Of a stretch of 64,000 nt of DNA, positions 8,026-16,851 are shown piece after piece. The first letter of the stretch is position 1, and each line of letters opens with the position of its first letter. Source of the DNA: Phytohabitans sp036906915 (GTDB taxonomy: Bacteria > Actinomycetota > Actinomycetes > Mycobacteriales > Micromonosporaceae); assembly GCF_036906915.1 (NCBI RefSeq), contig NZ_JBAKHX010000006.1, positions 139,800 through 203,799 on the forward strand. Direction: 5' to 3'. Under the pieces are notes generated by a model. The model was given only the letters and a program-made list of their open reading frames with translations, was not told the origin of the DNA and did no database searches. A program made the position numbers and the translations under genes.

Positions 8026-9135
8026 TCAGCGCAGGAGGAGGACGTCGTAGTAGTCGAGACGGTCGACGGTCACCCTCAGCTTGCCGTGCCGGCACGAGAA
8101 CGCCGGTGACTTCGCACCCGGGAAGTCGGGCGAGACCATGGTGACCCGCCGCGGGCAGGATCGCAGGTCGGCTTCGACGAGGAGGGCGGCCTGCGGGACG
8201 ATGCCACGGTCGTAGTTGTGGTTGACCAGGTGCAGTGTGCGCGCGCCGGTGCCGCGCCGCACGAGCAGGCTCGCCGCGACGTTGCCCGCGCTCACCCGCA
8301 CCGCCTCGGCACCGACCCGGTTTTCGCGGAACAGCGACCGGTGTCCCTTGTAGAACCTGGTGTAGGTCTGGAAGAACTCCAGCATCCCCTGCTGCTCGGC
8401 CGTCGGGCTGCCGACCGTGTCCTTGAGGTGGAACGCGGGGAAGAGGCCGTTGGCGTAGGCCTCGGCGCCGAAGATCTGCCAGTAGTCCTTCTTCTCCGCG
8501 AGCGGCAGGTTGAGGTAGCTGGTCATCATGTCGTTCGGCCAGTCGATGAACACGACGACCGGCACGTCGCCCGAGATCCGCGCGCTCTTCTCCTTCAGGT
8601 ACCGGTAGTTGGCCTGCAGCGACTTCGCGCCGTTGAGGCGGCCGTCGACGACCGGGACGTAGTCGGCGCCCCGGAAATCCGGCGTCTGCTCGTCCGGATT
8701 CCACGGGTACATGCCGACGCTGTTGAAGTCGACGTAGGGCCAGAGCCCGTTCGAGCTGATGAGGATGTCGCGGTGGGCGGTGCGCCGCGCGTACGCCCGC
8801 AACTCGTCCACCAGCTCCTTCCAGTACCGCCGCAGGTACGTTGCTGTGAAGGAGGTGTCCTCGGCGTACATCCGGTTGGCGGTCACCCGTCCCCACTCGG
8901 CGGCGAGGGGGTTGGCCGCCGCGAGCGGGTCGAGGTTCCAGCCGCCGGCGCGCAGGTAGTCGCGGTAGTTGAAGTTGGCGTCGAGGTCGCCGGGCGGGAC
9001 GTCGGCGCGTACCAGGCCAGCGAGAGAGCACACAGTGACCAGCGCATGCCGCTCACGATATAGCGAAATATCGATCTCTGTGGTCCCGCGCACCGGCGCG
9101 CTGCTGGCCGCGGCCGGTGTGACCGCGGCCGTCAT
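8026..9135 (-). CDS. TIM-barrel glycoside-hydrolase-like protein, possibly N-terminally eroded
   Basis: This frame of 369 codons contains a barrel-like pattern with aromatic-rich strands (RDILISSNGLWPYVDFNSVG, ADYVPVVDG, VPVVVFIDWPND) and a C-terminal beta-sandwich-like part ending DRLDYYDVLLLR. This is the usual layout of putative glycosyl hydrolases with a C-terminal Greek-key domain. The first 40-45 residues are compositionally odd, with no signal peptide and no first barrel strand, so the true N-terminus may be lost. It follows the maltokinase-cap gene by 21 bp. Substrate and exact family not determined. Confidence 0.6.
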   Translation of the reverse strand: MTAAVTPAAASSAPVRGTTEIDISLYRERHALVTVCSLAGLVRADVPPGDLDANFNYRDYLRAGGWNLDPLAAANPLAAEWGRVTANRMYAEDTSFTATYLRRYWKELVDELRAYARRTAHRDILISSNGLWPYVDFNSVGMYPWNPDEQTPDFRGADYVPVVDGRLNGAKSLQANYRYLKEKSARISGDVPVVVFIDWPNDMMTSYLNLPLAEKKDYWQIFGAEAYANGLFPAFHLKDTVGSPTAEQQGMLEFFQTYTRFYKGHRSLFRENRVGAEAVRVSAGNVAASLLVRRGTGARTLHLVNHNYDRGIVPQAALLVEADLRSCPRRVTMVSPDFPGAKSPAFSCRHGKLRVTVDRLDYYDVLLLR

Positions 9136-9156
9136 GAAGCGGAAGGCGCCCGTCGG

Positions 9157-9789
9157 TCAGCGCGGCAGGGCGTAGGCGAGCAGCAGCGGGTCGGGCTGGC
9201 CGGGCCACGTACCGGTCAGCGCGGCGCCGACCGGCGCTGCGATCGGGGCGAGGCGCCGGATCACGGCCAGCTCCACGCCGTCCGTGACGATCAGCGTCGG
9301 GTCCTCCTCGACGACGCGCCGGATCGCGCCCACGGCCGGCGCGTCCGTGGCGGGCGCGCCGCTCGCGACCACCGCCATCGAGGGCTCCCGGCGTACGAGG
9401 CTGCCGTCCTGCTCCACGTACTCGTCGGCGAGTCCGGCACCGGTGAAGATCATCCTCGCCAGCTCCGGGGCGTAGACCGGGTCGGCGGTCGCGTCGTACA
9501 CCCACCGGCTGCCGAGCACCGAGTGCTCGGTGGTGCCGACCAGAGACGCCTCCGCATCCTCCAGCGGCGCACCGCGATAGGTGAGCGGCACCTGGTACAC
9601 GATCTCGCCGCCGTCGCCGACGAGCATGGTCTCGATGCCGACCTCGCCCTCCGGGTCGTCGAACCGGTATCCACCCACGCGCGTGAGCTCCGCGCCGGTC
9701 TTGCCCTGGTACCAGCTCTGGCTCGGCAGCCATTGCGCCAGGAGTTCGAGCTTCGTGGGACGAAGTGTCGCCTTGTGGATCAACGCCAT
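9157..9789 (-). CDS. Maltokinase N-terminal cap-like domain protein
   Basis: The 210-residue protein begins MALIHKATLRPTKLELLAQW and has SWYQGK at about residue 27, both typical of the N-terminal cap of actinobacterial maltokinase (Mak/Pep2). It ends without the kinase lobe: there is no catalytic-loop HGD or DFE. Stand-alone cap proteins of this size exist in actinobacteria, with unknown role. ATG 9789 is 45 bp from the divergent Sir2 gene, so the two share a promoter region. Confidence 0.7.
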   Translation of the reverse strand: MALIHKATLRPTKLELLAQWLPSQSWYQGKTGAELTRVGGYRFDDPEGEVGIETMLVGDGGEIVYQVPLTYRGAPLEDAEASLVGTTEHSVLGSRWVYDATADPVYAPELARMIFTGAGLADEYVEQDGSLVRREPSMAVVASGAPATDAPAVGAIRRVVEEDPTLIVTDGVELAVIRRLAPIAAPVGAALTGTWPGQPDPLLLAYALPR

Positions 9790-9834
9790 GCCGCCATCGT
9801 AGGGAGTGGCGAGAACCTGAGGCACCATTGGTGC

Positions 9835-10659
9835 GTGCATGAGGCGACCGCGAAGCTGGCCGAGATGGTGGCCGGTGGTGGCGTCGCGGTCCTGACGGGT
9901 GCCGGCATCTCCACCGAGTCCGGCATTCCGGACTATCGGGGCCCGGACGGCGCCGAGGTCCGGCGCGCCCCGATGACGTACCAGACGTTCACCGGCGACG
10001 CCGCCGCCCGCCGCCGGTACTGGGCGCGCAGCCACGTCGGCTGGCGGACCATCGCGCGGGCGGCACCCAACGCCGGCCACCGCGCGGTGGCCGAGTTGCA
10101 GCGCCGCGGCCTGCTCACCGGCCTGATCACCCAGAACGTGGACGGCCTGCACCAAGGGGCGGGCGCGTCCGGCGTCATCGAACTGCACGGCAACCTCGAC
10201 CGCGTGGTCTGTCTGGACTGCGGCGACACCACGCGCCGCGACGACCTCGACCAGCGGCTGCGGATGGCGAACCCGGTCTGGCACACCCAGGCGCTCGCGG
10301 TCAACCCCGACGGCGACGTAGACCTGCCCGACGAGGCGGTCGACCGGTTCCGGGTCGTCGACTGCCGGTCCTGCGGTCACGGCACGCTCAAGCCCGACGT
10401 GGTCTTCTTCGGGGAGACCGTGCCGCGCCCACTGGTCGACGCCAGCTTCGCCGCCGTCCACGACGCCCGACTGCTGCTGGTGCTGGGCTCCTCGCTGACG
10501 GTCATGTCGGGGCGGCGGTTCGTGTTACGGGCCGCCAAGCTAGGCATCCCGGTGGCGATCGTCAACCGCGGTTCGACGCGCGGCGACGACTACGCCACGC
10601 TTACCGTGGACGCCCCGCTGGGCGCGGTCCTGCCCGAGATCGTCCGGATGATGAGGTGA
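9835..10659 (+). CDS. Sir2-family NAD-dependent protein deacetylase
   Basis: 274 residues from GTG 9835. NAD-binding GAGIST is near residues 21-26, QNVDGLH near 100-106, and the catalytic His in LHGNL near 117. Both zinc pairs are intact: CLDC near 125-128 and CRSC near 177-180. GSSLTV and IVNRG follow near the C-terminus. The enzyme removes acyl groups from lysine using NAD. Sirtuins of this class are cytoplasmic and often act on acyl-CoA synthetases. The stop overlaps the next start (GTGA), so the gene is coupled to the lipoprotein hydrolase. Confidence 0.92.
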   Translation: MHEATAKLAEMVAGGGVAVLTGAGISTESGIPDYRGPDGAEVRRAPMTYQTFTGDAAARRRYWARSHVGWRTIARAAPNAGHRAVAELQRRGLLTGLITQNVDGLHQGAGASGVIELHGNLDRVVCLDCGDTTRRDDLDQRLRMANPVWHTQALAVNPDGDVDLPDEAVDRFRVVDCRSCGHGTLKPDVVFFGETVPRPLVDASFAAVHDARLLLVLGSSLTVMSGRRFVLRAAKLGIPVAIVNRGSTRGDDYATLTVDAPLGAVLPEIVRMMR

Positions 10660-11567
10660 TCGTTCTGCGTCGCAAGGGACTCGCCCCGGTACTGCTGCTC
10701 ACCCTGCTGGCCGGATGCACGGCTACGGAGCCAGCGGCTTCCAGGAGCGCGCCGGCCACGCCACCCCCGGCCACGACGGCGGGCGCCGCGCCCACCGAGC
10801 AATACCAGGTCAAGACCCGCGAGCTCGGCCTCAACCGGGACGGAAACCGTCCGCTTCCGGTGACCATCTGGTACCCGGACACAAGCACCGGACGCTTCCC
10901 CGTGATCGTGTTCAGCCACGGCCTCACCGGCCTGCCCACGGACTACCGGCGACTGCTCGCCGACTGGGCGGAGGCCGGGTTCGTGGTGGCCGCGCCGACG
11001 TACCCGAACACCAACAAGAAGGCCGCCCAGGTCAACGCGCTCGACGTCGTCAACCAGCCGGCCGACGCCTCCTACGTGCTGACCCAGGTGCTGGCGTTGG
11101 ACGCCAAGGCCGGCGACAAGCTGAACGGGCGCCTCGACACCGAGAACGTCGCCGCCGCCGGGCACTCAGCGGGCGGCATCACCACCGTCGGCATGTTCAC
11201 CGTGTACCGCGACCAGCGCCTCGACGCGGGCATCGTGCTGGCCGGCAGCGCACTCGGTATGGGCACCGCCTTCCGGGGTCCGGACGCGCCGCTGCTGTTC
11301 GTGCACGGCGACGCCGACGCGGTCGTCTCGTACGCCTCCGGCAAGGCCGCCTACGACAAGGTCCCGTGGCCCAAGGCGATGCTGACGATGGTCGACGGCG
11401 ACCACGGCCGGACCCTGCTGCGCGCCGGCAACCCGGCGTACGAGGTGTTGGCCGGGGCGACCACGAACTTCTGGCGCTGGACGCTGTACGGTGACCCGGC
11501 CGCCAAGACCCGCCTGGCCCAGGACGCCGAGCAGGGCGGCCTGGCAACGCTGGACGACAACCTCTAG
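10656..11567 (+). CDS. Alpha/beta-hydrolase lipoprotein (dienelactone/PAF-acetylhydrolase-like)
   Basis: The 303-residue exported lipoprotein has lipobox LLAGC with Cys21, then a Pro/Thr/Ala linker. The hydrolase core has the oxyanion strand VIVFSHGLTG near residue 88, the nucleophile elbow GHSAGG with Ser near 170, the acid in HGDADAVV and the His in DGDHGR. The fold is like dienelactone hydrolase and bacterial PAF-acetylhydrolases that cleave esters outside the membrane. GTG 10656 overlaps the Sir2 stop by four bases. Natural substrate unknown. Confidence 0.85.
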   Translation: MIVLRRKGLAPVLLLTLLAGCTATEPAASRSAPATPPPATTAGAAPTEQYQVKTRELGLNRDGNRPLPVTIWYPDTSTGRFPVIVFSHGLTGLPTDYRRLLADWAEAGFVVAAPTYPNTNKKAAQVNALDVVNQPADASYVLTQVLALDAKAGDKLNGRLDTENVAAAGHSAGGITTVGMFTVYRDQRLDAGIVLAGSALGMGTAFRGPDAPLLFVHGDADAVVSYASGKAAYDKVPWPKAMLTMVDGDHGRTLLRAGNPAYEVLAGATTNFWRWTLYGDPAAKTRLAQDAEQGGLATLDDNL

Positions 11568-11621
11568 GCCCGCCCGATCACCACGTGACCGGCTCGGTGG
11601 GCTGGTACAGCCGCCAGCACC

Positions 11622-13076
11622 CTACTGGGCGGTCGCGACCACAATGGTGGGTTCGGACGAGGCTGGCACGTCTGACGGGCGGCGCGGCGGTTCGCGCAGG
11701 AGCAGGAACGCCGCGACGAACGCGGCGACCAGCAGCCCGGCACCGATGGTGAAGGCCAACCGGTACCCGCCGGCCAGCGCCGCGGCCTCCCCCGCACCGC
11801 CGCCGAGCAGGTCACCGGTGCGCGAGGCGGCCAGTGTGGACAGTACGGCCACGCCGACCGCGCCCCCGATCTGCTGCGTGGTGTTGAACAGGCCGGACAC
11901 CAGGCCCGCGTCGTCCCCGCTCGCACCCGACATGCCGAGGCTCGCCAGCACCGGCAGCACGAGGCCGCCCCCTGCGATCAACAGCATCACCGGCAGCAGG
12001 TCGGTAACGTAGTTGGCGTGCACGGGCAGCCGGGCGAGCAGCCCGAGCGCGCCGATCAGCAGCGCCAGCCCGGCCAGCAGTACCCGCCGTTCGCCGTACC
12101 GGGAGCTCAGCCGCGCGGAGACGACCAGCGACACCGCGCCGATGCTGACCGCGGCGGGCAGCATCGCGAGGCCGGTCGACAGCGCGCTGTACCCGAGGAC
12201 CCGCTGCATGTACAGCGCGACGACGATCTGGAACGCGAACATGGCGGCGATGGTCAGGACCTGGACCAGGTTGGCGCCGAAGACGTTGCGCGAACGCAGC
12301 ACGCGCGGCGGGATGAGCGGGTTCTTGGCGGTGGCCTGCCGGATGGCGAAGCCGGCGAGCAGCCCGGCGGCGAGCGCGCCCGTCGCGAGGGTCCGAGCCG
12401 ACGCCCAGCCGTGCTCCTCCACCTTGACGACCGTGTAGATGCCGACCATGAGCCCGGCCGTGACCAGGAACGCGCCGATCGCGTCGGCACCGGCGCGCAG
12501 GCCCACGCCCCGGTCGCCGGGCAGCGTCCACGCGCCCAGCACGATCGTGGCCAGGCCGATCGGCAGGTTGATCAGGAAGATCCAGTGCCAGTTGAGGACG
12601 TCGGTGAGCACGCCGCCGAGCACCTGGCCGATCGACGCGCCCGCGGCGCCGGTGAAGCTGAAGACGCCGATGGCCTTGGCGCGCTCGCGCGGCTCGGTGA
12701 AGAGCGTGACGAGGATGCCGAGGCTGACGGCGGCCGCCATCGCGCTGCCGACGCCCTGCGCGAACCGCGCGACGATCAGCAGGGTGGGCGAGGTCGCGGC
12801 GCCGGCCAGCACCGAGGCGGCGGTGAAGGCGGCGGTGCCGGCGATGAACATCCGCTTGCGGCCGACGAGATCGCCTAGGCGCCCGGCGAGCAGCAGCAGG
12901 CTGCCGAACGCGATCAGGTACGCGTTGATGACCCAGGTCAGGCCGCCCGGCGAGAACCCGAGGTCGTCCTGGATGGCGGGCATGGCGACGGTGACGATGC
13001 TGCCGTCGAGGATGGTCATCAGCAGCCCGGTGGCGATCACTGCGAGGGCGAGCCAGCGGGACCGTGTGTCAGTCAT
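11622..13076 (-). CDS. MFS drug-efflux transporter, DHA2/EmrB-QacA type
   Basis: This 484-residue, about 14-helix transporter carries the DHA2 signature LDGSIVTVAMPAI near residues 24-36 (motif D1) and GRLGDLVGRKRMF near 65-77 (motif A). Motif C is represented by the G/A-rich GASIGQVLGG. Proton-driven export of small toxic compounds is expected. It follows a MarR repressor gene on the same strand by 48 bp, and that gap contains a palindrome. This is the standard repressor plus pump arrangement. Confidence 0.9.
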   Translation of the reverse strand: MTDTRSRWLALAVIATGLLMTILDGSIVTVAMPAIQDDLGFSPGGLTWVINAYLIAFGSLLLLAGRLGDLVGRKRMFIAGTAAFTAASVLAGAATSPTLLIVARFAQGVGSAMAAAVSLGILVTLFTEPRERAKAIGVFSFTGAAGASIGQVLGGVLTDVLNWHWIFLINLPIGLATIVLGAWTLPGDRGVGLRAGADAIGAFLVTAGLMVGIYTVVKVEEHGWASARTLATGALAAGLLAGFAIRQATAKNPLIPPRVLRSRNVFGANLVQVLTIAAMFAFQIVVALYMQRVLGYSALSTGLAMLPAAVSIGAVSLVVSARLSSRYGERRVLLAGLALLIGALGLLARLPVHANYVTDLLPVMLLIAGGGLVLPVLASLGMSGASGDDAGLVSGLFNTTQQIGGAVGVAVLSTLAASRTGDLLGGGAGEAAALAGGYRLAFTIGAGLLVAAFVAAFLLLREPPRRPSDVPASSEPTIVVATAQ

Positions 13077-13098
13077 GAGACCGACCGTAGCAGATAGT

Positions 13099-13109
13099 TC
13101 CGTTACGGA
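13099..13109. promoter_or_regulatory. Candidate MarR operator between repressor and pump genes
   Basis: TCCGTTACGGA is a perfect odd-centred dyad in the 48-bp gap between the MarR stop and the MFS start. A related CCGTAGCGG occurs near 13637, in front of the MarR gene itself, which fits autoregulation plus pump control. Confidence 0.4.
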
Positions 13110-13124
13110 CGATCTCTTTGTTAC

Positions 13125-13610
13125 CTAGTTGGCTTGGCGCGCCCGCCGAGCCGCTCGCGGCGCCTCTGTCGGCGTCTCCAGGTACCCGCTGGCCAGGCGC
13201 TCCAGCGCGCGCAGGAGGACCTCACGCTCATCTGGGGGCAGGCTCGCGATGGCGTCCGCGTGCACCTGGTCGACGATCTGCTGGCTGCGATGCGCGAGCC
13301 GGGCACCCGCCTCGGTGACCGCGATGATCCGGGCCCGCCGGTCGGTGCTGGACGGGCGACGCTCGGCCAGCCCAGCCTTCTCGAGGGCGTCGACGGTGAC
13401 CACCATCGTGGTCTTGTCCATGTCGCCGAGCTCGGCGAGCTGGATCTGGGTCCGCTCCTCTTCGAGGGCGTGGACGAGCACGCAGTGCATGCGGGTGGTC
13501 AGCCCGATCTCCGCGAGCGCGGCGGTCAGCCGGGTGCGCAGCACATGGCTGGTGTGGTCGAGCAGGAACGACAGGTCAGGGCTGGTCCGGGCGGGCGCCA
13601 TGGCGGTCAT
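13125..13610 (-). CDS. MarR-family transcriptional repressor
   Basis: 161 residues from ATG 13610; the upstream start at 13715 adds 35 compositionally non-coding residues. The winged-helix core is visible: LAELGDMDKTTMVVTVDALE is the recognition-helix region and GLAERRPSSTDRRARII is the beta-wing with the family's D-R-R-A signature. The flanking helices form the dimer interface. It probably represses itself and the DHA2 pump downstream, responding to a small phenolic or drug-like ligand (family knowledge). Confidence 0.88.
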   Translation of the reverse strand: MTAMAPARTSPDLSFLLDHTSHVLRTRLTAALAEIGLTTRMHCVLVHALEEERTQIQLAELGDMDKTTMVVTVDALEKAGLAERRPSSTDRRARIIAVTEAGARLAHRSQQIVDQVHADAIASLPPDEREVLLRALERLASGYLETPTEAPRAARRARQAN

Positions 13611-13753
13611 GCCACCAAGGATAGCCACTCGTCCCGTAGCGGATAATCCAACAAGCGACCTATCCGGCCCTCCTCCCGGCGACCGATGAGTTTCACTTGG
13701 TCGATCCGTCTGCATCGGTGAGCGGTTCCCGAAATGGAGAGTGAGGTACCCCC

Positions 13754-15022
13754 ATGAGCGTGACGTACCGCGAGCCGGGCCGGCGCCAGGCGCTGGCCAC
13801 GCTGATGGCCGCGCTGGTGGCGATAGTCACGGCCGTCGTCGCGACCGCCACGCCGGCCGGCGCCCACCCGGGCGGCCGCTGGACCGCGACCTGGTCGACG
13901 GCGAACATCGCGTCCTTCCCGGACTTCTTCGGCACCCCGAACTGGTCCGGCGGCTTCGACGACCAGTCCGTGCGGCAGCCGATCCGGGTCAGCCAAGGCG
14001 GGTCGGCCCTGCGCATCCGGGTGTCCAATGTGTTCGGTACCGGGCCGCTGCGGCTGACCGGCGCCTCCGTCGGCCGGGCGGGCGACGGCGCGGACGTGCG
14101 GCCCGGTTCGCTACGCACCGTGACGTTCGACGGCCGTCGGTCCACTGTGGTGCCGGCGGGGCGCGAGCTCGCCTCGGACCCGGTGGCCCTGCGGGTCGCG
14201 CCGCTGGAGCGGCTGACCGTGACCCTGTACTTCGCGCGGTCCACCGGACCGGTCACGTTCCACCTGATGTCGATGGCCACGGCGTACCGGGCAAGCGGCG
14301 ACCACCTGGTCGACCGGTCGGGTGCGGCGTTCGGCGAGACGTCGCAGTCCTGGTATCTGCTGTCCGGTGTGGACGTCATCGGCGCGGCACCCAAGCACGA
14401 CCGCGGCACCGTGGTCGCGTTCGGCGACTCGATCACCGACGGTGCGTTCTCCACGCCGGACACCGACAACCGGTACCCCGACGAGCTGGCCGAACGGCTC
14501 GTCGCCGCCGGTCGCCGCCTGGCGGTCGTCAACGCCGGCATCGGCGGCAACCGGGTCCTGGCCGACGCGGACGGATTCGGCGAGCGCGCCACCGCCCGGT
14601 TCCAGCGGGACGCCCTCGACCAGCCCGGCGTGCGCAGTGTGATCGTGCTGGAAGGCATCAACGACATCGGGTTGCTCGGCGGGCAGCCGGTCACGACCGC
14701 ACAGCTCATCGAGGGGCACCGGGCGCTGATCCGGGCCGCCCACGACCGCGGCGTACGCGTGATCGGCGCCACCATCCTGCCGTTCAAGGGCGTGGCGTAC
14801 CCGGGCTACTTCACCGAGGAGGGCGAGCGGATCCGCGACGAGGTGAACCACTGGATCCGCACCGGTGGAGAGTACGACGCGGTGGTCGACCTGGACCGGG
14901 CGCTGGCCGACCCGGCCGATCCGGACTACCTGCGGGCCGAGTATGACGGCGGTGACGGCCTGCACCCGAACGACGCCGGGATGCGTGCGATGGCCGAGGC
15001 GGTCGACCTCGACGTCCTGTAA
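13754..15022 (+). CDS. Secreted SGNH/GDSL-type esterase
   Basis: This 422-residue protein has a Sec signal peptide ending near ATPAGA (residue about 36). A beta-sandwich-like N-terminal half is followed by the SGNH domain: block I GDSITDG near residue 223 (nucleophile Ser), block II GIGGNR, block III EGINDIG and block V DGLHPND near residue 403 (catalytic Asp and His). The architecture equals actinobacterial extracellular GDSL esterases that deacylate glycans or lipids. A strong hairpin terminator follows. Confidence 0.92.
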   Translation: MSVTYREPGRRQALATLMAALVAIVTAVVATATPAGAHPGGRWTATWSTANIASFPDFFGTPNWSGGFDDQSVRQPIRVSQGGSALRIRVSNVFGTGPLRLTGASVGRAGDGADVRPGSLRTVTFDGRRSTVVPAGRELASDPVALRVAPLERLTVTLYFARSTGPVTFHLMSMATAYRASGDHLVDRSGAAFGETSQSWYLLSGVDVIGAAPKHDRGTVVAFGDSITDGAFSTPDTDNRYPDELAERLVAAGRRLAVVNAGIGGNRVLADADGFGERATARFQRDALDQPGVRSVIVLEGINDIGLLGGQPVTTAQLIEGHRALIRAAHDRGVRVIGATILPFKGVAYPGYFTEEGERIRDEVNHWIRTGGEYDAVVDLDRALADPADPDYLRAEYDGGDGLHPNDAGMRAMAEAVDLDVL

Positions 15023-15034
15023 ACGCCCGACGCT

Positions 15035-15066
15035 TCGGGCCGGACCGCTGCGGCGGTCCGGCCCGA
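15035..15066 (+). terminator. Hairpin terminator after the SGNH esterase gene
   Basis: A perfect 14-bp stem (TCGGGCCGGACCGC paired with its reverse complement) with a 4-nt TGCG loop starts 12 bp after the stop. There is no U-tract, as is common in actinobacteria. Confidence 0.8.
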
Positions 15067-15174
15067 ACTCCTTATCTGGGCTCCAGCCTGCTTTCACGGG
15101 GCGCGCAAGGGAAAGGGCGCCTCGCCGCCGCGTTCAAACGCGGGCTCGACCGCTCCCCGCCATACAGTGGCTGA

Positions 15175-15933
15175 GTGACGGATCAACGGGTTGCGGTGGT
15201 TACCGGGGCGGCGCAGGGCATCGGGCAGCGGGTGGCGCAGGTACTGGCGGCGGAGGGTTACGCACTCGCACTGCTGGACCGGCAGCCGGTCCCCGACGCG
15301 TCCGCCTTCTCCTACGCTGGCGACGTCAGCTCGCAGGCCGACGTGACCGCGTTCGCCGACGCGGTCGACGACCGGTTCGGGCGGGTCGACGTGCTGGTCA
15401 ACAACGCCGGCATCGCGTTCATCACGCCGCTGGAGGAGACGACGCTGGAAGACTGGCAGCGCGTCCTCGACGTGAACCTGACCGGCCCGTTCCTGCTGAG
15501 CCGCGAGTTCGGCCGGCGGATGCTCGCCGCCGGCGAGGGTGCGATCGTCAACATCGCCTCCGTCGCCGGCCTGCGCGGCGTCGCGGACCGCGCCGCCTAC
15601 AACACCAGCAAGCACGGCCTCATCGGCCTGACCCGGACGCTCGCGGCGGAGTGGGGTGGCCGGGGTGTACGCGTCAACGCCGTCTGTCCCGGCTGGGTGA
15701 AAACCGAGATGGACGTCGAGTCGCAGGCGTCCGGCGCCTACCGGGACGCCGACATTACCGACCACGTGCCGATGGGCCGGTTCGCGTCGCCCGACGACAT
15801 CGCGCAGGCGGTGGCGTTCCTGGCCGACCCGGCACGCAGCGGCTTCGTCAACGGCGCCGCGCTGTCGGTCGACGGCGGCTGGCACGCCGACGGCTCCTGG
15901 CAGTCCCTGCGCCTCGACGCCCGCACCCGCTGA
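15175..15933 (+). CDS. Short-chain dehydrogenase/reductase (SDR)
   Basis: 252 residues from GTG 15175. Classical SDR signatures are TGAAQGIG (residues about 10-17, NAD(P) binding), NNAG near 79-82, the active-site Ser in IASVAG and YNTSK near residues 142-146 (Tyr and Lys). The C-terminal GAALSVDGGW is typical of the FabG-like classical subfamily. It oxidises or reduces a small alcohol or ketone; the substrate is unknown. A hairpin follows immediately after the stop. Confidence 0.9.
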   Translation: MTDQRVAVVTGAAQGIGQRVAQVLAAEGYALALLDRQPVPDASAFSYAGDVSSQADVTAFADAVDDRFGRVDVLVNNAGIAFITPLEETTLEDWQRVLDVNLTGPFLLSREFGRRMLAAGEGAIVNIASVAGLRGVADRAAYNTSKHGLIGLTRTLAAEWGGRGVRVNAVCPGWVKTEMDVESQASGAYRDADITDHVPMGRFASPDDIAQAVAFLADPARSGFVNGAALSVDGGWHADGSWQSLRLDARTR

Positions 15934-15934
15934 C

Positions 15935-15962
15935 CCCCGCTGTGGTCATTGCCACAGCGGGG
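15935..15962 (+). terminator. Hairpin terminator after the SDR gene
   Basis: An 11-bp perfect stem CCCCGCTGTGG with a 6-nt loop begins 1 bp after the SDR stop codon. Confidence 0.75.
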
Positions 15963-16009
15963 CCGAGAAGCGGCGATCTTGTCGGTGGCTCCCGGCAGCA
16001 TGTACGCCC

Positions 16010-16804
16010 GTGACGCTGCACTACGTGGACAAGGGCGCTGGAACGAGCGTGCTGGCGATACACGGGTGGACCCCCGACCATCGCCTGATGCTCGGCTGCA
16101 TGGAGCCGGTGTTCGAGACGAAGCCCGGATACCGCCGGCTGTACGTGGACCTGCCCGGCATGGGGCGGTCGCCGGGACCGCCGTCGATCGCCAGTTCCGA
16201 CGACGTGGTCGACGCGGTGCTGGAGTTCGTCGACGAGGTCATCGGCGACGTGCCGTTCCTTCTCGCCGGCGAGTCCTACGGCGGCTACGTCGCCCGCGCC
16301 GTCGTCCGGGCCCGGCCCGAGCAGGTGCGCGGGCTGGCGCTGATCTGCCCGGTCGGCACCGCGCTCGACCGCGCCGAGCGCACCCGCCCCGAGCACCAGG
16401 TGCTGCGCCCCGACCCCGAGCTGCTCGCCGCCGCCGACCCGCGGGTCGCCGCGGAGTTCGACGAGATCGCGGTGGTGCAGACGCCCGAGACGCTGCGGCG
16501 ATTCCGCGACGAGATCCTGGTCGGTCTCGACCTCGCCGACACCGAGGCGATGGCCCGTATCGCGGGGCGGTGGGCGCTGCGCACCTCGCCGGAGAGCGGC
16601 CCGCCATACACCCGGCCGACGCTGATTCTCACCGGGCGGCAGGACTCCAGCGTCGGCTACGCCGACCAGTTCGCCCTGCTGCCGCATTATCCCCGCGCCA
16701 CGTTCGCGGTGCTCGACGTGGCCGGCCACAACGCGCAGATCGAGCAGCCCGAGCTGTTCAACGCGCTGATGCGCGAGTGGCTCGACCGGGTGGCCGCCGA
16801 GTAA
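16010..16804 (+). CDS. Alpha/beta-hydrolase fold protein
   Basis: 264 residues from GTG 16010. The core has LAIHGW (oxyanion region), DLPGMGRS, the nucleophile elbow GESYGG with Ser near residue 88, the acid strand LILTGRQDSSVGY and the terminal His in VAGHNAQIEQ. This is a cytoplasmic esterase or lactonase-like enzyme. Family membership is clear but the substrate is not. It converges on the DapA-like gene. Confidence 0.88.
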   Translation: MTLHYVDKGAGTSVLAIHGWTPDHRLMLGCMEPVFETKPGYRRLYVDLPGMGRSPGPPSIASSDDVVDAVLEFVDEVIGDVPFLLAGESYGGYVARAVVRARPEQVRGLALICPVGTALDRAERTRPEHQVLRPDPELLAAADPRVAAEFDEIAVVQTPETLRRFRDEILVGLDLADTEAMARIAGRWALRTSPESGPPYTRPTLILTGRQDSSVGYADQFALLPHYPRATFAVLDVAGHNAQIEQPELFNALMREWLDRVAAE

Positions 16805-16851
16805 CCGGAGGCCACAGGTGGCGGGCCACCGCGCCGGTCGGGACGGGGCGG